Notes under the pieces: model-generated | Told to the model about the DNA's origin: nothing | The model's input: the letters and a program-made list of their open reading frames with translations, nothing else | Database searches by the model: none | DNA from: Acidobacteriota bacterium | GTDB taxonomy: Bacteria; Acidobacteriota; Terriglobia; Terriglobales; Acidobacteriaceae | Assembly: GCA_028872955.1 (NCBI GenBank) | Contig: JAGWNX010000012.1 | Coordinates: 1-55,107 of the forward strand | Direction: 5' to 3' | Length of the DNA: 55,107 bases | Shown here: positions 1 to 8,570 of the stretch, piece after piece | Layout of the letters: every line of letters starts with the position of its first letter | Numbering within the stretch: the stretch's first letter is position 1 | Made by a program: the position numbers and the translations under genes

Positions 1-7
1 TGTAGCC

Positions 8-1357
8 CTAGGGCTTGGTGTGGTTGAACAGATTCAGCTTGGTCAGATCGTTGAAGATGACCATGGCCGCAAAGACGATGAGGCAGACGAAGGCGACCTG
101 GTAGAGCCGCTCCTTGAACTCCTGATTCACATCGCGGCGCAGCGCGGACTCGATGAGCAGAAACAGAATCATGCCGCCATCCAGAATCGGCACGGGCAAC
201 AGGTTGAAGATGCCGAGGTTCAGGCTGATGTAGCTCATCAGGCCGATCAGCGGCATCCAGCCGGGCATCTCCGCCGCCTGGTGGATCTGGGTGCCGATAC
301 CGATGGGGCCGCTGAGCGAGCGCACGGAGACCTGTCGCGTGAACATGCGCTTCAGCACTTCCACAATCAGGTACGAGGCTTTGCGGTTGAACTGCCAGGA
401 GGCGACGATCGCCTTGTTGAGCGGCAGCCTCTCCACCTTCACAGGCGGCTGTACGGGCGTAAAGCCGAGCCGATAGAGCTTGGAGCCATCGCCACTATCC
501 AGCAACTGCGGGGTAATGTGAATGTCCACCTGCTGATTGCCGCGCAGCAGCGTCAGGTTGGCGGGTTTGCCGGCCTGGTCCTGCAGGTAAGCAAGCAGTG
601 CCGGTACGGAGTGGAGCTGCAGACCGTCGATGGTGGCGATCTTATCCTGTGGCTGCAGCCCGGCGTGAGCTGCCGGCGAATTGGGCGTCAGCTCCAGCAC
701 CTGCACGGGGGTGTGCTGCATGCGCGGAATCAGGCCAACCTCTTCCAGGGAGAAATCATCGGCTCCGCCCTTGGCCTTCACGAAGAGGTGCGTGTCCGTA
801 CGCTGGCCGTCGTGAACAAAGGAGAACGCGACCGTCTGGTTGATGTTCAGCAGCGAGCGAATGGCGACCTGGTCCCAGGTCGGGCTCTCCACGGTGTCAA
901 AGTGGACGATGGTATCGCCGGAGTGGATACCGGCGGCTGCTGCCGGTGTACCGGCTGCAATATAGTCCGTGGTCGCCGGCCCGGAGAGGTACTCCTGCAC
1001 CTCGTTGTGCAGCATGGAGACGCCGGTCATGAGGCCGAGTGCCAGGATGAAGTTGGCGACCGGGCCAGCCAGTGCGACGGCGATGCGCTGCCAGCGGGGG
1101 TGCGCGTTGAACTCACCGGGGTCGCCGGTGGGGGCTTCGCCGGGGTTGTCGCCAGCCATCTTGACGTAGCCGCCAAAGGGCAGGATGGAGAGCCGGTAGT
1201 CCGTATCGCCGCGGCGGAAGCCGAAGAGCCGCTTGCCAAAGCCGATCGAGAAGACCTCGACGCGAATGCCGCACAGTTTGGCCACGGCGAAGTGGCCGAA
1301 CTCGTGGACAAGAACCATGATGCCGAGGACGATGGCGAGTTGCAGGACGGTCGACAT
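8..1357 (-). CDS. rseP: RseP-type site-2 protease
   Basis: Membrane zinc metalloprotease of family M50, 449 aa (E. coli RseP is 450), which cleaves membrane-bound substrates such as anti-sigma factors. Visible: zinc-binding HEFGH at residues 18-22 in the first membrane segment, a second membrane segment near 95-112, two PDZ-like domains at roughly 125-205 and 215-290, and the C-terminal NLLPVPILDGG with the third metal ligand Asp393. It is the last gene of the uppS-cdsA-peptidase-dxr-rseP run and starts 26 nt after dxr. No Shine-Dalgarno is visible before the ATG, so expression probably depends on read-through from dxr. Which sigma pathway it serves cannot be seen here. Confidence 0.95.
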   Translation of the reverse strand: MSTVLQLAIVLGIMVLVHEFGHFAVAKLCGIRVEVFSIGFGKRLFGFRRGDTDYRLSILPFGGYVKMAGDNPGEAPTGDPGEFNAHPRWQRIAVALAGPVANFILALGLMTGVSMLHNEVQEYLSGPATTDYIAAGTPAAAAGIHSGDTIVHFDTVESPTWDQVAIRSLLNINQTVAFSFVHDGQRTDTHLFVKAKGGADDFSLEEVGLIPRMQHTPVQVLELTPNSPAAHAGLQPQDKIATIDGLQLHSVPALLAYLQDQAGKPANLTLLRGNQQVDIHITPQLLDSGDGSKLYRLGFTPVQPPVKVERLPLNKAIVASWQFNRKASYLIVEVLKRMFTRQVSVRSLSGPIGIGTQIHQAAEMPGWMPLIGLMSYISLNLGIFNLLPVPILDGGMILFLLIESALRRDVNQEFKERLYQVAFVCLIVFAAMVIFNDLTKLNLFNHTKP

Positions 1358-1383
1358 AAGAGAGGAGGGGAGACTCCGTTCGG

Positions 1384-2583
1384 TTAGCTTAGCGCAATGG
1401 TACGGGCTGCGTGTCCTGCCGCGATCACACGTTGGGCGCAGGCACGTGCGGCGGCGTCAGCCTCCAGCACTCCTGTAATAGACGCAGGGTGTTGGTCAGG
1501 GGTTTGCGCCAGCACTTCTTCGATTGTACGTGGGATGCCCAGGAAGGGAATCTGCCCGGCTAGAAACGCCGCCACGGCCACTTCGTCGGCTGCATTGAGC
1601 GCGATGCAGTGGGCACCGCCCTGCTCGGCAGCCTCGTAGGCCAGGCGCAGGCAGGGGAAGCGGTGCAGGTCGGGCGGGGTAAAGTCCAGGTGGCTGAGTG
1701 CTGCCAAGTCAAACGTGAGAGGCACTTTATCCTCAACTGGCACGCGCTCCGGGTAGGCCAGCGCGTACAGGATGGGAAGCCGCATGTCGGTCACCGAGAT
1801 CTGGCCCAGGATGCTGCCGTCCACAAACTCCACCAGCGAGTGCACTGTCGATTGCGGATGGATGGTGACCCGCACCTTGGCTGGCGGCAGGTCAAACAGG
1901 CGGCAGGCTTCAATGACCTCCAGCCCCTTGTTCAGCATGGTTGCCGAGTCGATGGTGATGCGCTGTCCCATCACCCAGGTGGGGTGCTTCAGCGCCTGAG
2001 CCGGGGTGATGTGCGCAAACTGCTCCAGCGGTGTATTGCGGAACGGGCCGCCCGATGCAGTAAGCCACACCTGGTGCACCTCGCTGGCGCGGCCGCCACG
2101 CATGCACTGGTGCACGGCGTTGTGCTCGGAGTCGATGGGGAGCAGGGGAGCGTTGAAGCGTCGCGCTGCGTCGATAATCAGCTCACCGGCGGCGACCAGA
2201 CACTCCTTGTTGGCCAGGCCGACTGCCTTGCCCGCGCAGACTGCGGCGTAGGTAGCCTCCAGGCCGGCGACGCCAACGATCGCCGAGACGACGAAGTCGA
2301 CCTCCGGCAGGGTGGCAACATGGATGGTGCCAGCCGTTCCGCTCACGGTCTCGATATCCGTCAGGCCAGCGTCAAACAGGCGGGATGCCAGCGCGGTCGC
2401 CAGTTGCTCCGTGGCCATGGAGACGACGCGAGGATGCCAGCGGTGGCACTGCGCAAAGGCCACATCCAGGTTGGTCCCCGCAGCCAGCGAGACCACCTGG
2501 TAGCGCTCCGGAAAAGACTCGCAGATCGAGAGGGTGGAGGTGCCGATCGAGCCGGTGGAACCCAGAATTGCAATCTTCTTCAC
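1384..2583 (-). CDS. dxr: 1-deoxy-D-xylulose 5-phosphate reductoisomerase
   Basis: Second step of the MEP isoprenoid pathway: NADPH-dependent conversion of DXP to MEP in the cytoplasm. Protein of 399 aa, normal family length. The N-terminal NADPH motif GSTGSIG lies at residues 8-14. The metal-binding acidic residues are Asp151 and Glu153 in DSEH and Glu222 in NKGLEVIEA. The start codon is GTG (MKKIAILGS). It lies 60 nt after the Tat metallopeptidase gene and 26 nt before rseP. With uppS it supplies and uses isoprenoid for undecaprenyl phosphate, which fits the shared operon. Confidence 0.97.
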   Translation of the reverse strand: MKKIAILGSTGSIGTSTLSICESFPERYQVVSLAAGTNLDVAFAQCHRWHPRVVSMATEQLATALASRLFDAGLTDIETVSGTAGTIHVATLPEVDFVVSAIVGVAGLEATYAAVCAGKAVGLANKECLVAAGELIIDAARRFNAPLLPIDSEHNAVHQCMRGGRASEVHQVWLTASGGPFRNTPLEQFAHITPAQALKHPTWVMGQRITIDSATMLNKGLEVIEACRLFDLPPAKVRVTIHPQSTVHSLVEFVDGSILGQISVTDMRLPILYALAYPERVPVEDKVPLTFDLAALSHLDFTPPDLHRFPCLRLAYEAAEQGGAHCIALNAADEVAVAAFLAGQIPFLGIPRTIEEVLAQTPDQHPASITGVLEADAAARACAQRVIAAGHAARTIALS

Positions 2584-2643
2584 AAGAGATATTTTCGCAG
2601 AAGTCAGCCCCTGCTGAGGGCGGGGTAGCGGCGAAATGCGTGA

Positions 2644-3648
2644 TCAGGCCGGCCGGGTGAAGATGGCGCGGCGCACGGCGGCCAACGGAGCGGCGTCCTG
2701 GTACTGCACGGTATCGCCCTGCAGGGAGACGCCGAGCTGTCGCCACAGGCCGTCGAAGTCAATCGGCGCAGGTTGCTCGCGCATGGACTGGTAGAGCGTG
2801 GTCAGCACGCTGGTGCCGGTGGCGTGGTCGCAGAGCTGCAGGGTGGGCAGGATGTCGCGGTTCAGGGCAATGCTCTGGCCGGAGCCCACCAGCGCGCGCA
2901 GCCCTTGCTGCAGCCCGCTGCGATTGCCGGTCTGCCGCCGCAGGGTGACATCGGCAAGCAGGCAGAAGCCTGCACCACCCCAGTAGGTGCGGCCCCAGGT
3001 GTGGGTTACGTCCAGACCGCCCTCGCCGGGACGCGGCTGTCCCTTGGGCATGTCCCGCATCATGTCGCGCCATACGGAGGCCTGGTCCAGCTGCCCGGCC
3101 TGCACGCGGGCGATCGGCTCCACGTAGACGGCCAGCCCCTCCTCCAGCCAGTGCTGGTCGTCCGGCAAGGAGGGCAGGGCGTAGTGAACCATCTCGTGGG
3201 TCATCATCCAGTCGTCCTGCAGCTCTGCCAGGGTGGTCTGTTCGCCCAGTTGAATCCGGGTGAAGGCGGGTACGCCGCCCACGTCGCCCCAGGTAGTGCC
3301 GTCAAAGACGCCGTTGCCCGGCGCAGGCTGCACGTAGATGCGCGCCGCGGGAACCGGGTAGGTGCCGTAGTAGGTCACCAGCGCCTCTGCGGCGCGGCGC
3401 ACCCAGTCCACAATCTCCGGCTGCGGCACGGCCAGTTTGCCGGGGCCGAAGTCCACCTGCAGCGCCGCCGTACCCATGCGGATGTGCGCACTGCCTGCCA
3501 CGGGCAGACGCCAGGGCGGAACATGGTGCCCATCGGGGCGGGGAAAGCTGGAGTTCTGCGCCGCGCCTCGCAGCGCTGCCGGGAGCGCGATCGCGGTGGC
3601 ACCAGCCAGGGAGGCGCGTAGAAAGCTGCGGCGGGAGGGGAAGTTCAT
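2644..3648 (-). CDS. Tat-exported gluzincin-like metallopeptidase, family unassigned
   Basis: Protein of 334 aa with a twin-arginine signal (SRRSFLR, residues 5-11, then a hydrophobic Ala-rich stretch to about 30), so it is predicted to be exported folded. The zinc motif HEMVH is at 151-155, followed 12 residues later by WLEEGLAVYVEP. The Glu pair 169/170 is the likely third ligand, as in gluzincin 'peptidase_MA'-like proteins. No further domain is recognised. It sits between cdsA (57 nt upstream) and dxr (60 nt downstream) on the same strand, an insertion into the usual uppS-cdsA-dxr-rseP order. Metallopeptidase fold: good confidence. Substrate and role: unknown. Confidence 0.8.
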   Translation of the reverse strand: MNFPSRRSFLRASLAGATAIALPAALRGAAQNSSFPRPDGHHVPPWRLPVAGSAHIRMGTAALQVDFGPGKLAVPQPEIVDWVRRAAEALVTYYGTYPVPAARIYVQPAPGNGVFDGTTWGDVGGVPAFTRIQLGEQTTLAELQDDWMMTHEMVHYALPSLPDDQHWLEEGLAVYVEPIARVQAGQLDQASVWRDMMRDMPKGQPRPGEGGLDVTHTWGRTYWGGAGFCLLADVTLRRQTGNRSGLQQGLRALVGSGQSIALNRDILPTLQLCDHATGTSVLTTLYQSMREQPAPIDFDGLWRQLGVSLQGDTVQYQDAAPLAAVRRAIFTRPA

Positions 3649-3705
3649 TGCCTAGTTAGACGGCGTCTGCCGCGGCGAGTTACAGCGAATCTGCGCAAGG
3701 GCGGG

Positions 3706-4569
3706 CTAGAAGCGGCCAAGACCCAGGTAGTCCTTCAGCAACAGGGCGTACCACAGCACCGGCGCGGCCAGCAGCAGGGCATCGATACGGTCCAGAATGC
3801 CGCCGTGGCCGGGCAGCATGGTGCCGGAGTCCTTGACGCCGACGCCACGCTTGATGGCCGACTCCAGCAGGTCGCCTATCTGCGCGGCGACGTTCAGCAC
3901 GACGGCCAGCAGCAGCGACTGCCACACCGGCTCCGTGATGTGCAACGCCGTGTTCCCGCGCGCCGTCAGCTGCTCACTCACCACCAGCACCATGCCTGCC
4001 GCCAGTACGCTGCCTGCGATCGAGGCCAGTGAGCCCTCCCACGTCTTGTTCGGAGAGATGCTGGGCGCCAGCTTGCGCCTGCCGAAGTTCTTGCCGATGT
4101 AGAGCGCCGCGATATCGCCGCACCAGACGCAGACCATGAGGAAAAGAACCAGCGCCGGGCCGTCCTCCTGCTTCCACAGCAGCGGCACCAGCGTGAGCGG
4201 GTAGGCGATATAGATGAGCCCGAAGAGCCCCTGTGCCGTGTCTGGCAGCACTCGATCCAGCGGGATACGGAAGCCGTTCCAGGCGAAGAGCACAAAGGTC
4301 AGCGCACTCAGCACGGGCAGTTGCGCCTCCAGGGGCCAGTTGGGCAGCGAGGTGACGAAGAGCAGCGCGGCGCCGGCCAGCATCCACCAGGCCGGCAGTC
4401 GGGTGGGGTGGCCGGAGGTGTGGGCGGCATGATTCGCCAGCTGCAGATACTCCCAGATAGCCAGCTCCGCCACCAGTGCGGCGACCAGGGTAATCATCCA
4501 CAACTGCCCGAAGAAGATGAGCGCGAAGACGAAGGCGATGAGGATGGCGGCAGTGACGATGCGCTTCAT
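3706..4569 (-). CDS. cdsA: Phosphatidate cytidylyltransferase (CDP-diacylglycerol synthase)
   Basis: Integral membrane enzyme making CDP-diacylglycerol from phosphatidate and CTP, the entry to phospholipid synthesis. 287 aa from the ATG at 4569. The frame stays open further upstream but that stretch is Arg/Ala-rich and overlaps uppS. The family signature is at about 237-263: SAIKR, then KDSG, then PGHGGILDRID. About eight hydrophobic segments are visible. It starts 47 nt after uppS, as in most bacteria. Confidence 0.95.
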   Translation of the reverse strand: MKRIVTAAILIAFVFALIFFGQLWMITLVAALVAELAIWEYLQLANHAAHTSGHPTRLPAWWMLAGAALLFVTSLPNWPLEAQLPVLSALTFVLFAWNGFRIPLDRVLPDTAQGLFGLIYIAYPLTLVPLLWKQEDGPALVLFLMVCVWCGDIAALYIGKNFGRRKLAPSISPNKTWEGSLASIAGSVLAAGMVLVVSEQLTARGNTALHITEPVWQSLLLAVVLNVAAQIGDLLESAIKRGVGVKDSGTMLPGHGGILDRIDALLLAAPVLWYALLLKDYLGLGRF

Positions 4570-4616
4570 GCAGTTTGTACGGGAGACCTCAGGACAGGAT
4601 TTGGTGGCGGCAGCGA

Positions 4617-5507
4617 TCAGCGGCGCAGCAGCTCGCTGGCAATCTCTTCCACGGGCTGCAGCCCGTCGAAGGTCTCGTCGGTCGCGTTCTGGGTAAGGCC
4701 GCCATAGCGGCGGTCCCGGCGCTGGTACTCGGCGATGGCCTCTAGCAGATGCAGACCGTTGAAGTCTGGCCACAGGCGGTCCGTAACCAGGAACTCGGCG
4801 TAGGCGATCTGCCAGAGCAGGAAGTTGGAGATGCGCTGCTCGCCCGAGGTGCGGATGACCAGGTCGGGGTCCGGCATGTGCGCGGTGTACAGCGAACGGG
4901 TGATCTCACGCTCGTCGATCTGGTCCAGCGCGCCGGAGCCAAGCAAGTCCTCCACGGAGCACTTGCGTGCGTGTGCCTCGGCAGCGAGCTCGGTCAGAAT
5001 CTTACGCACGGCATCCACAATCTCCGAGCGGGCGCCGTAGTTCAGCGCCAGGGTCAGGGTGGTTCCGGTGTTGCGGGCGGTGGCTTCTGAGGCCCACTGC
5101 ATGGTCTCCTGCACCTCGGCCGGCAGATCATGCGTGCGGCCGATGTAGGCCATGCGCACGTTGTTGGCGTTCATGCGCTCCACATTGCCAATCAGGTAGC
5201 TCTTGAGCAACTTCATCAGGAAGTTGACCTCAGACTTGGGGCGGCGCAGATTGTTCTCGATGGAGAAGGCGTAGAGCGTGATCCAGGGCAGGTTGATGCG
5301 CGATGCCGTCTCGACGACGAACTGGACGCTCTCGGCGCCCTTCTGGTGGCCCAGGAAGCGCTTGAGGGCGCGCTTGCCCGCCCAGCGGCCATTGCCGTCC
5401 ATAATGATGGCAACGTGCTGAGGAATCCGGTTGGGGTCGAGCTGCCCGTAGGCGATCTGTTCTTCCGGCGAGAGCTCGTGGAGACGGCTGGGAGTGGGGG
5501 CGCTCAA
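4617..5507 (-). CDS. uppS: Isoprenyl transferase (undecaprenyl diphosphate synthase)
   Basis: Cis-prenyltransferase that extends farnesyl diphosphate to the C55 carrier used for peptidoglycan and polysaccharide export. 296 aa. Conserved regions: HVAIIMDGNGRWA at 31-43 with catalytic Asp37; SIENNLRRP at 82-90; and RTSGEQRISNF at 219-229. The start is a TTG at 5507 with a GAGG Shine-Dalgarno about 7 nt upstream. No ATG lies close enough to give a full N-terminus. First gene of the envelope operon; 182 nt separate it from the upstream regulator gene, enough for its own promoter. Confidence 0.95.
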   Translation of the reverse strand: MSAPTPSRLHELSPEEQIAYGQLDPNRIPQHVAIIMDGNGRWAGKRALKRFLGHQKGAESVQFVVETASRINLPWITLYAFSIENNLRRPKSEVNFLMKLLKSYLIGNVERMNANNVRMAYIGRTHDLPAEVQETMQWASEATARNTGTTLTLALNYGARSEIVDAVRKILTELAAEAHARKCSVEDLLGSGALDQIDEREITRSLYTAHMPDPDLVIRTSGEQRISNFLLWQIAYAEFLVTDRLWPDFNGLHLLEAIAEYQRRDRRYGGLTQNATDETFDGLQPVEEIASELLRR

Positions 5508-5689
5508 GACAACCTCGCAGATTTGACGCTAGCACACGGAGATGGGCCGTGCAACGCAAGCAGGAGTCGAGCCGAAGGAAGGGGTGCGGCCTGGCAGCAG
5601 GTGCTGCCGTGTACGAGAGCGGAGAGGCGCGGAGACAGAGCCGACTTCGACTGCGTCTCCGCGCACGGAGGGGAAGGAATAGCGCCTGG

Positions 5690-6223
5690 CTAGGCGGTAC
5701 GGCGCCGTCCGGCAGCCAGCTCCCGAACGTGGTTCAGGAAGATGGAGCGCTGCAGGGCGTCCAGCTGCGAGGTATAGGCGGCGATCTCGGCCAGGAACGG
5801 ATCTGCCATCAACACGGCAGTCTCGTCGCGGTGCCGGGTGTTGGCGTCGCGCAGCAGGGCAGAGATCTCCACCTGGAGAGCCTTGGCCAGACGGTCGAGC
5901 GACGAGAGGGTCGGCATCGCCTTGCCGTTCTCAATCTTGGAGATATAGGTGCGCGGCACGTTCATCCGGGCCGCCAGCTGACGCTGCGACAGGTTGCGGA
6001 CGCGGCGCAGATCGCGCACGGCGGTCGCCACCTGAAGGCCTTCCTCCTGCGGTGCCTGCTGGGGAACTAAAGACAGGGGTGCTGGCGCTGGCTCGGGCTC
6101 TTCCACCTCGAGCGACTTGTGGCAGCGGCGGCAGAGTGCATTTGCGGTGCGAAACTGCACGAGGCTGCAATTGTCACAGCGCAGGACCTCACGCTGTTCG
6201 ACGGACGCCATCATGGTTGCCAT
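5690..6223 (-). CDS. Zinc-ribbon plus XRE-type HTH regulator
   Basis: 177 aa from the ATG at 6223. The frame is open further upstream but that stretch looks non-coding. The N-terminus has a four-cysteine zinc ribbon (Cys16, Cys19, Cys31, Cys34), then a Pro/Glu linker, then an XRE/Cro helix-turn-helix at about 65-120 containing SQRQLAARMNVPRTYISKIE. A helical C-terminal tail of about 50 residues follows. Likely a DNA-binding regulator. The target is unknown, but it lies upstream of the uppS operon on the same strand, and a repeated CCGrTAACGGAT sequence lies in its own upstream region. A TACATA box 6 nt before the ATG and no Shine-Dalgarno hint at a leaderless message. Confidence 0.85.
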   Translation of the reverse strand: MATMMASVEQREVLRCDNCSLVQFRTANALCRRCHKSLEVEEPEPAPAPLSLVPQQAPQEEGLQVATAVRDLRRVRNLSQRQLAARMNVPRTYISKIENGKAMPTLSSLDRLAKALQVEISALLRDANTRHRDETAVLMADPFLAEIAAYTSQLDALQRSIFLNHVRELAAGRRRTA

Positions 6224-6268
6224 AGGTTGTATGTAGCGGAGGGATCCAGAGCAAGGTCCCACACACGT

Positions 6269-6317
6269 CCGATAACGGATCCATGTGATGTGCCTAGAGT
6301 GACACCCGGTAACGGAT
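6269..6317. promoter_or_regulatory. Two copies of CCGrTAACGGAT, candidate operator
   Basis: The 12-mers CCGATAACGGAT (6269-6280) and CCGGTAACGGAT (6306-6317) differ at one base and begin 37 nt apart. Each carries an inverted CCG...CGG core. They lie upstream of the XRE regulator gene and may be its own binding sites. No protein-binding evidence is available. Confidence 0.35.
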
Positions 6318-6412
6318 GAGTCAAGAGGAAACCCGTTGATTATTATTGAAATGCCAAGAAAAACCGAAGCCTGAACCAAGGTAGTAACTTACCATCGGCC
6401 GGATTTCGTGAT

Positions 6413-7096
6413 TCAGCCGCCCATGGCAGCCGCACGCAGCAGCGGGACGCCGGCCGAGGCCAGCTCGGCGTGGGTTGCCGCAACCGACCCCGGCAGACCG
6501 ACGGCGCGGGTAGCGTCTTCCATCACGGCCGTGTCAAAGCCCAGCGCCTTGCCATCCAGCGCGGAGTAGCGCACGCAGAAGTCCAGCGCCAGCCCGCACA
6601 GGTACAGTCGGCGGATGCCGCGTTCGCGCAGGTATCCGGCCAGGCCGGTGGGGGTGGTGTGGTCGTTCTCGAGAAACGCCGAGTAGGAGTCGATGCCGGT
6701 GCGGAAGCCCTTGCGCAGGATCAGCTCCGCATGGGGCAGGTCCAGGGCCGGGTGCAGTGCGGCCCCGCTGGAGCCCTGCAGGCAGTGCTCCGGCCACAGC
6801 GTCTGGGGCCCGTAGGGTGCCTGGATCTGCTGGTAGGGCTGGCAGCCAGGGTGCGAGCTGGCAAAGGAGATGTGGCCCGCGGGGTGCCAGTCCTGCGTGA
6901 GGATGACGTGCGGGAAGCGTCTGCCCAGGGAGTTGACCAGCGGCACAATCTGGTGGGCACTCTCGACAGCGAGTGCGCCGCCGATGCCGTCGAGGGCGGG
7001 GCAGAAGTCGAGCTGCAGGTCGATGACGAGCAGGGCAGCGTCCTGCAACGTGTCCTGATGCGTGCTCTGGAGCGAAGGCCGTGGCGGAGTGGGCAT
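6413..7096 (-). CDS. pncA: Nicotinamidase (PncA family)
   Basis: Isochorismatase-fold amidohydrolase converting nicotinamide to nicotinate for NAD salvage. 227 aa. The catalytic triad is visible: Asp26 (VIDLQLDF), Lys129 (RKGF) and Cys174 (LDFCVRYSALD). The metal ligands also match: Asp69 and His71 in QDWHP and His104 in WPEHC. A short Ser/Pro N-terminal tail precedes the fold. It is monocistronic and divergent from the HMG-CoA-lyase-like gene, with a 108-nt shared upstream region. Confidence 0.93.
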   Translation of the reverse strand: MPTPPRPSLQSTHQDTLQDAALLVIDLQLDFCPALDGIGGALAVESAHQIVPLVNSLGRRFPHVILTQDWHPAGHISFASSHPGCQPYQQIQAPYGPQTLWPEHCLQGSSGAALHPALDLPHAELILRKGFRTGIDSYSAFLENDHTTPTGLAGYLRERGIRRLYLCGLALDFCVRYSALDGKALGFDTAVMEDATRAVGLPGSVAATHAELASAGVPLLRAAAMGG

Positions 7097-7204
7097 GATG
7101 TCTGTGATGGTAGTGGATGTGCCATGCCCGCGGCACGGTGCTGCGCCGGTAGGCGATGATAGAAAGGTGGCGCGTGCAGCGAGTTCGCGCGCAGGAGCGA
7201 CGGG

Positions 7205-8068
7205 ATGGTGAAGTTGGTTGAGAGTTCGCGGGGGGCCTGGCAGGGTCTGCCGCTGCGCATCTCCTCAGAGGTGAAGGCGGATTACCTGAAGACGCTGGTG
7301 GCGGCCGGCTTCCGGCATCTGGATGCCGTGGCATTTGTGGAAGCTGCGGCGCTGCCCCAGATGACCGACTCCGGCGAGGTGTTGGGCTACCTGGATCCGC
7401 CCGACGACGTGGAGGTGATTGCGCTGGTGCTGGAGCCCAAAGGCGTGGCCCGCGCGGCGCGGACGGGCGCGGTGCACACGGTCACCTTCCCGTACGCCGT
7501 CTCGGCGACGTTCCTGGAGCAGAACCAGCAGCAGACGCCGGAGGAGAGTCTGGAGGCGCTGGAGGCGATCGGCGAGGCGGCGTACAAGGCCGGGCTGGAC
7601 GTGACGGCGAGCCTGGAGATGGCGTTTGGCAATCCGTTCGGCGAGCCGTGGGAGATCGACGAGGTGGTGGCAGCCTGTGACCTGCTGGTGGATAGCGGGG
7701 TGCTGCAGATTACGCTGGTGGACTCCACAGGACAGGCGACACCCAAAGCAATTGCTGACCTGATGCAGGATGTGATGGCCGTGCACGACGAGGTGGAGAT
7801 AGGGCTGGAGCTGCATGCGCGTCCGGCCGAGGTGGCGGCCAAGATTGCAGCGGCCTACACGGCCGGGTGCCGCCGGTTCAGCAGTTCCATTGGGGCGCTG
7901 GGCAGTTGTCGCTATGCTGCCGATGCGATGGTGGGCAAGGTCGCTACGGAGCAGTTGCTGCAGGTGCTGCAGGGCCTGGGTGCGGAGCTGCCCGAGCTGC
8001 GTCCGCTGGACGGGCTGGTGCAGGCGGCGAGCGAGATAGGGCGCAGGTTTGGCGCACGCGTGCAGTAG
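7205..8068 (+). CDS. HMG-CoA-lyase-like protein with altered metal site
   Basis: 287 aa TIM-barrel protein of the HMG-CoA lyase family, normal length, aligning from its first residues. Kept: the Asp equivalent to human Asp204 (Asp173 in VDSTGQATP), the first metal His (His204 in ELHARP), the catalytic Cys (Cys235 in GALGSCRYA) and Glu249. Changed: the N-terminal R-D-G-L-Q becomes RGAWQ (metal Asp lost), the second metal His is Arg206, and the metal Asn is Lys245. Three of four known metal ligands are therefore gone, so ordinary lyase activity is doubtful. AGGAG 9 nt before the ATG. First of three closely spaced genes with a YbgC thioesterase and an SDR. It may act on another acyl-CoA or be non-catalytic. 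Confidence 0.8.
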   Translation: MVKLVESSRGAWQGLPLRISSEVKADYLKTLVAAGFRHLDAVAFVEAAALPQMTDSGEVLGYLDPPDDVEVIALVLEPKGVARAARTGAVHTVTFPYAVSATFLEQNQQQTPEESLEALEAIGEAAYKAGLDVTASLEMAFGNPFGEPWEIDEVVAACDLLVDSGVLQITLVDSTGQATPKAIADLMQDVMAVHDEVEIGLELHARPAEVAAKIAAAYTAGCRRFSSSIGALGSCRYAADAMVGKVATEQLLQVLQGLGAELPELRPLDGLVQAASEIGRRFGARVQ

Positions 8069-8088
8069 GGCGGCTGGACCGCCTTGGG

Positions 8089-8094
8089 TAGACT
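8089..8094 (+). promoter_or_regulatory. TAGACT box 7 nt before the thioesterase start
   Basis: TAGACT resembles a sigma-70 -10 element and ends 7 nt before the ATG at 8102. Transcription from it would start at or next to the start codon. No -35 match is seen. Confidence 0.35.
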
Positions 8095-8101
8095 GTTGGG
8101 G

Positions 8102-8548
8102 ATGAACGAGCGAATGCGACAGAGCAAGGTGTGTGAGGCGCGCGTACGGGTGCGGTACGCGGAGACAGACCAGATGGGCGTGGTGTACCACGCCAACTAC
8201 CTGGTGTGGTTTGAGGTAGGGCGGGTTGAGTTCATTCGTCAACTGGGCCTGAGCTATAAGGCGATGGAGCAGGAAGAGGACTGCATGATCGCCGTGGTGG
8301 AGGCCAACGCGCGCTATAAGGCTCCGGCCCGCTACGACGATGAGCTGGTGATCGAGACGCGGTTGGAGTCTGCCCGCGGCGTGGTGCTGCGCTTTGGCTA
8401 CCGCGTGCTGCGCGCGGCCGATGGGCTGCTGCTGTGCGAAGGCGAGACCGTCCACGTGGTGGTGGGGCGGGATATGGGCGTGCGCCGCATGCCGAGCCGG
8501 TATGCCGAGCGCTTTGCCGAGTATCTAAGCACGCCTGCGGAGGAGTAG
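8102..8548 (+). CDS. YbgC/4HBT-family acyl-CoA thioesterase
   Basis: Hot-dog-fold thioesterase of 148 aa from the ATG at 8102; an in-frame TTG at 8084 is less likely. The family motif is at 20-33: Asp23 in ETDQMGVVYHANY is the catalytic residue, with His30, Asn32 and Tyr33 conserved. It probably hydrolyses acyl-CoA or acyl-ACP thioesters; YbgC itself associates with the Tol-Pal system, but no tol genes are here. It starts 33 nt after the lyase-like gene and ends 22 nt before the SDR, so one transcript is likely. Confidence 0.9.
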   Translation: MNERMRQSKVCEARVRVRYAETDQMGVVYHANYLVWFEVGRVEFIRQLGLSYKAMEQEEDCMIAVVEANARYKAPARYDDELVIETRLESARGVVLRFGYRVLRAADGLLLCEGETVHVVVGRDMGVRRMPSRYAERFAEYLSTPAEE

Positions 8549-8570
8549 ACTCTGCGGCGGAGGAGATGGG

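Noticed and set aside
3706..4773. Longer cdsA reading frame starting upstream of 4569
   Set aside because: The extra 68 residues overlap uppS, are Arg/Ala/Pro-rich like an out-of-frame translation, and precede the hydrophobic MKRIVTAAIL start expected for the family.
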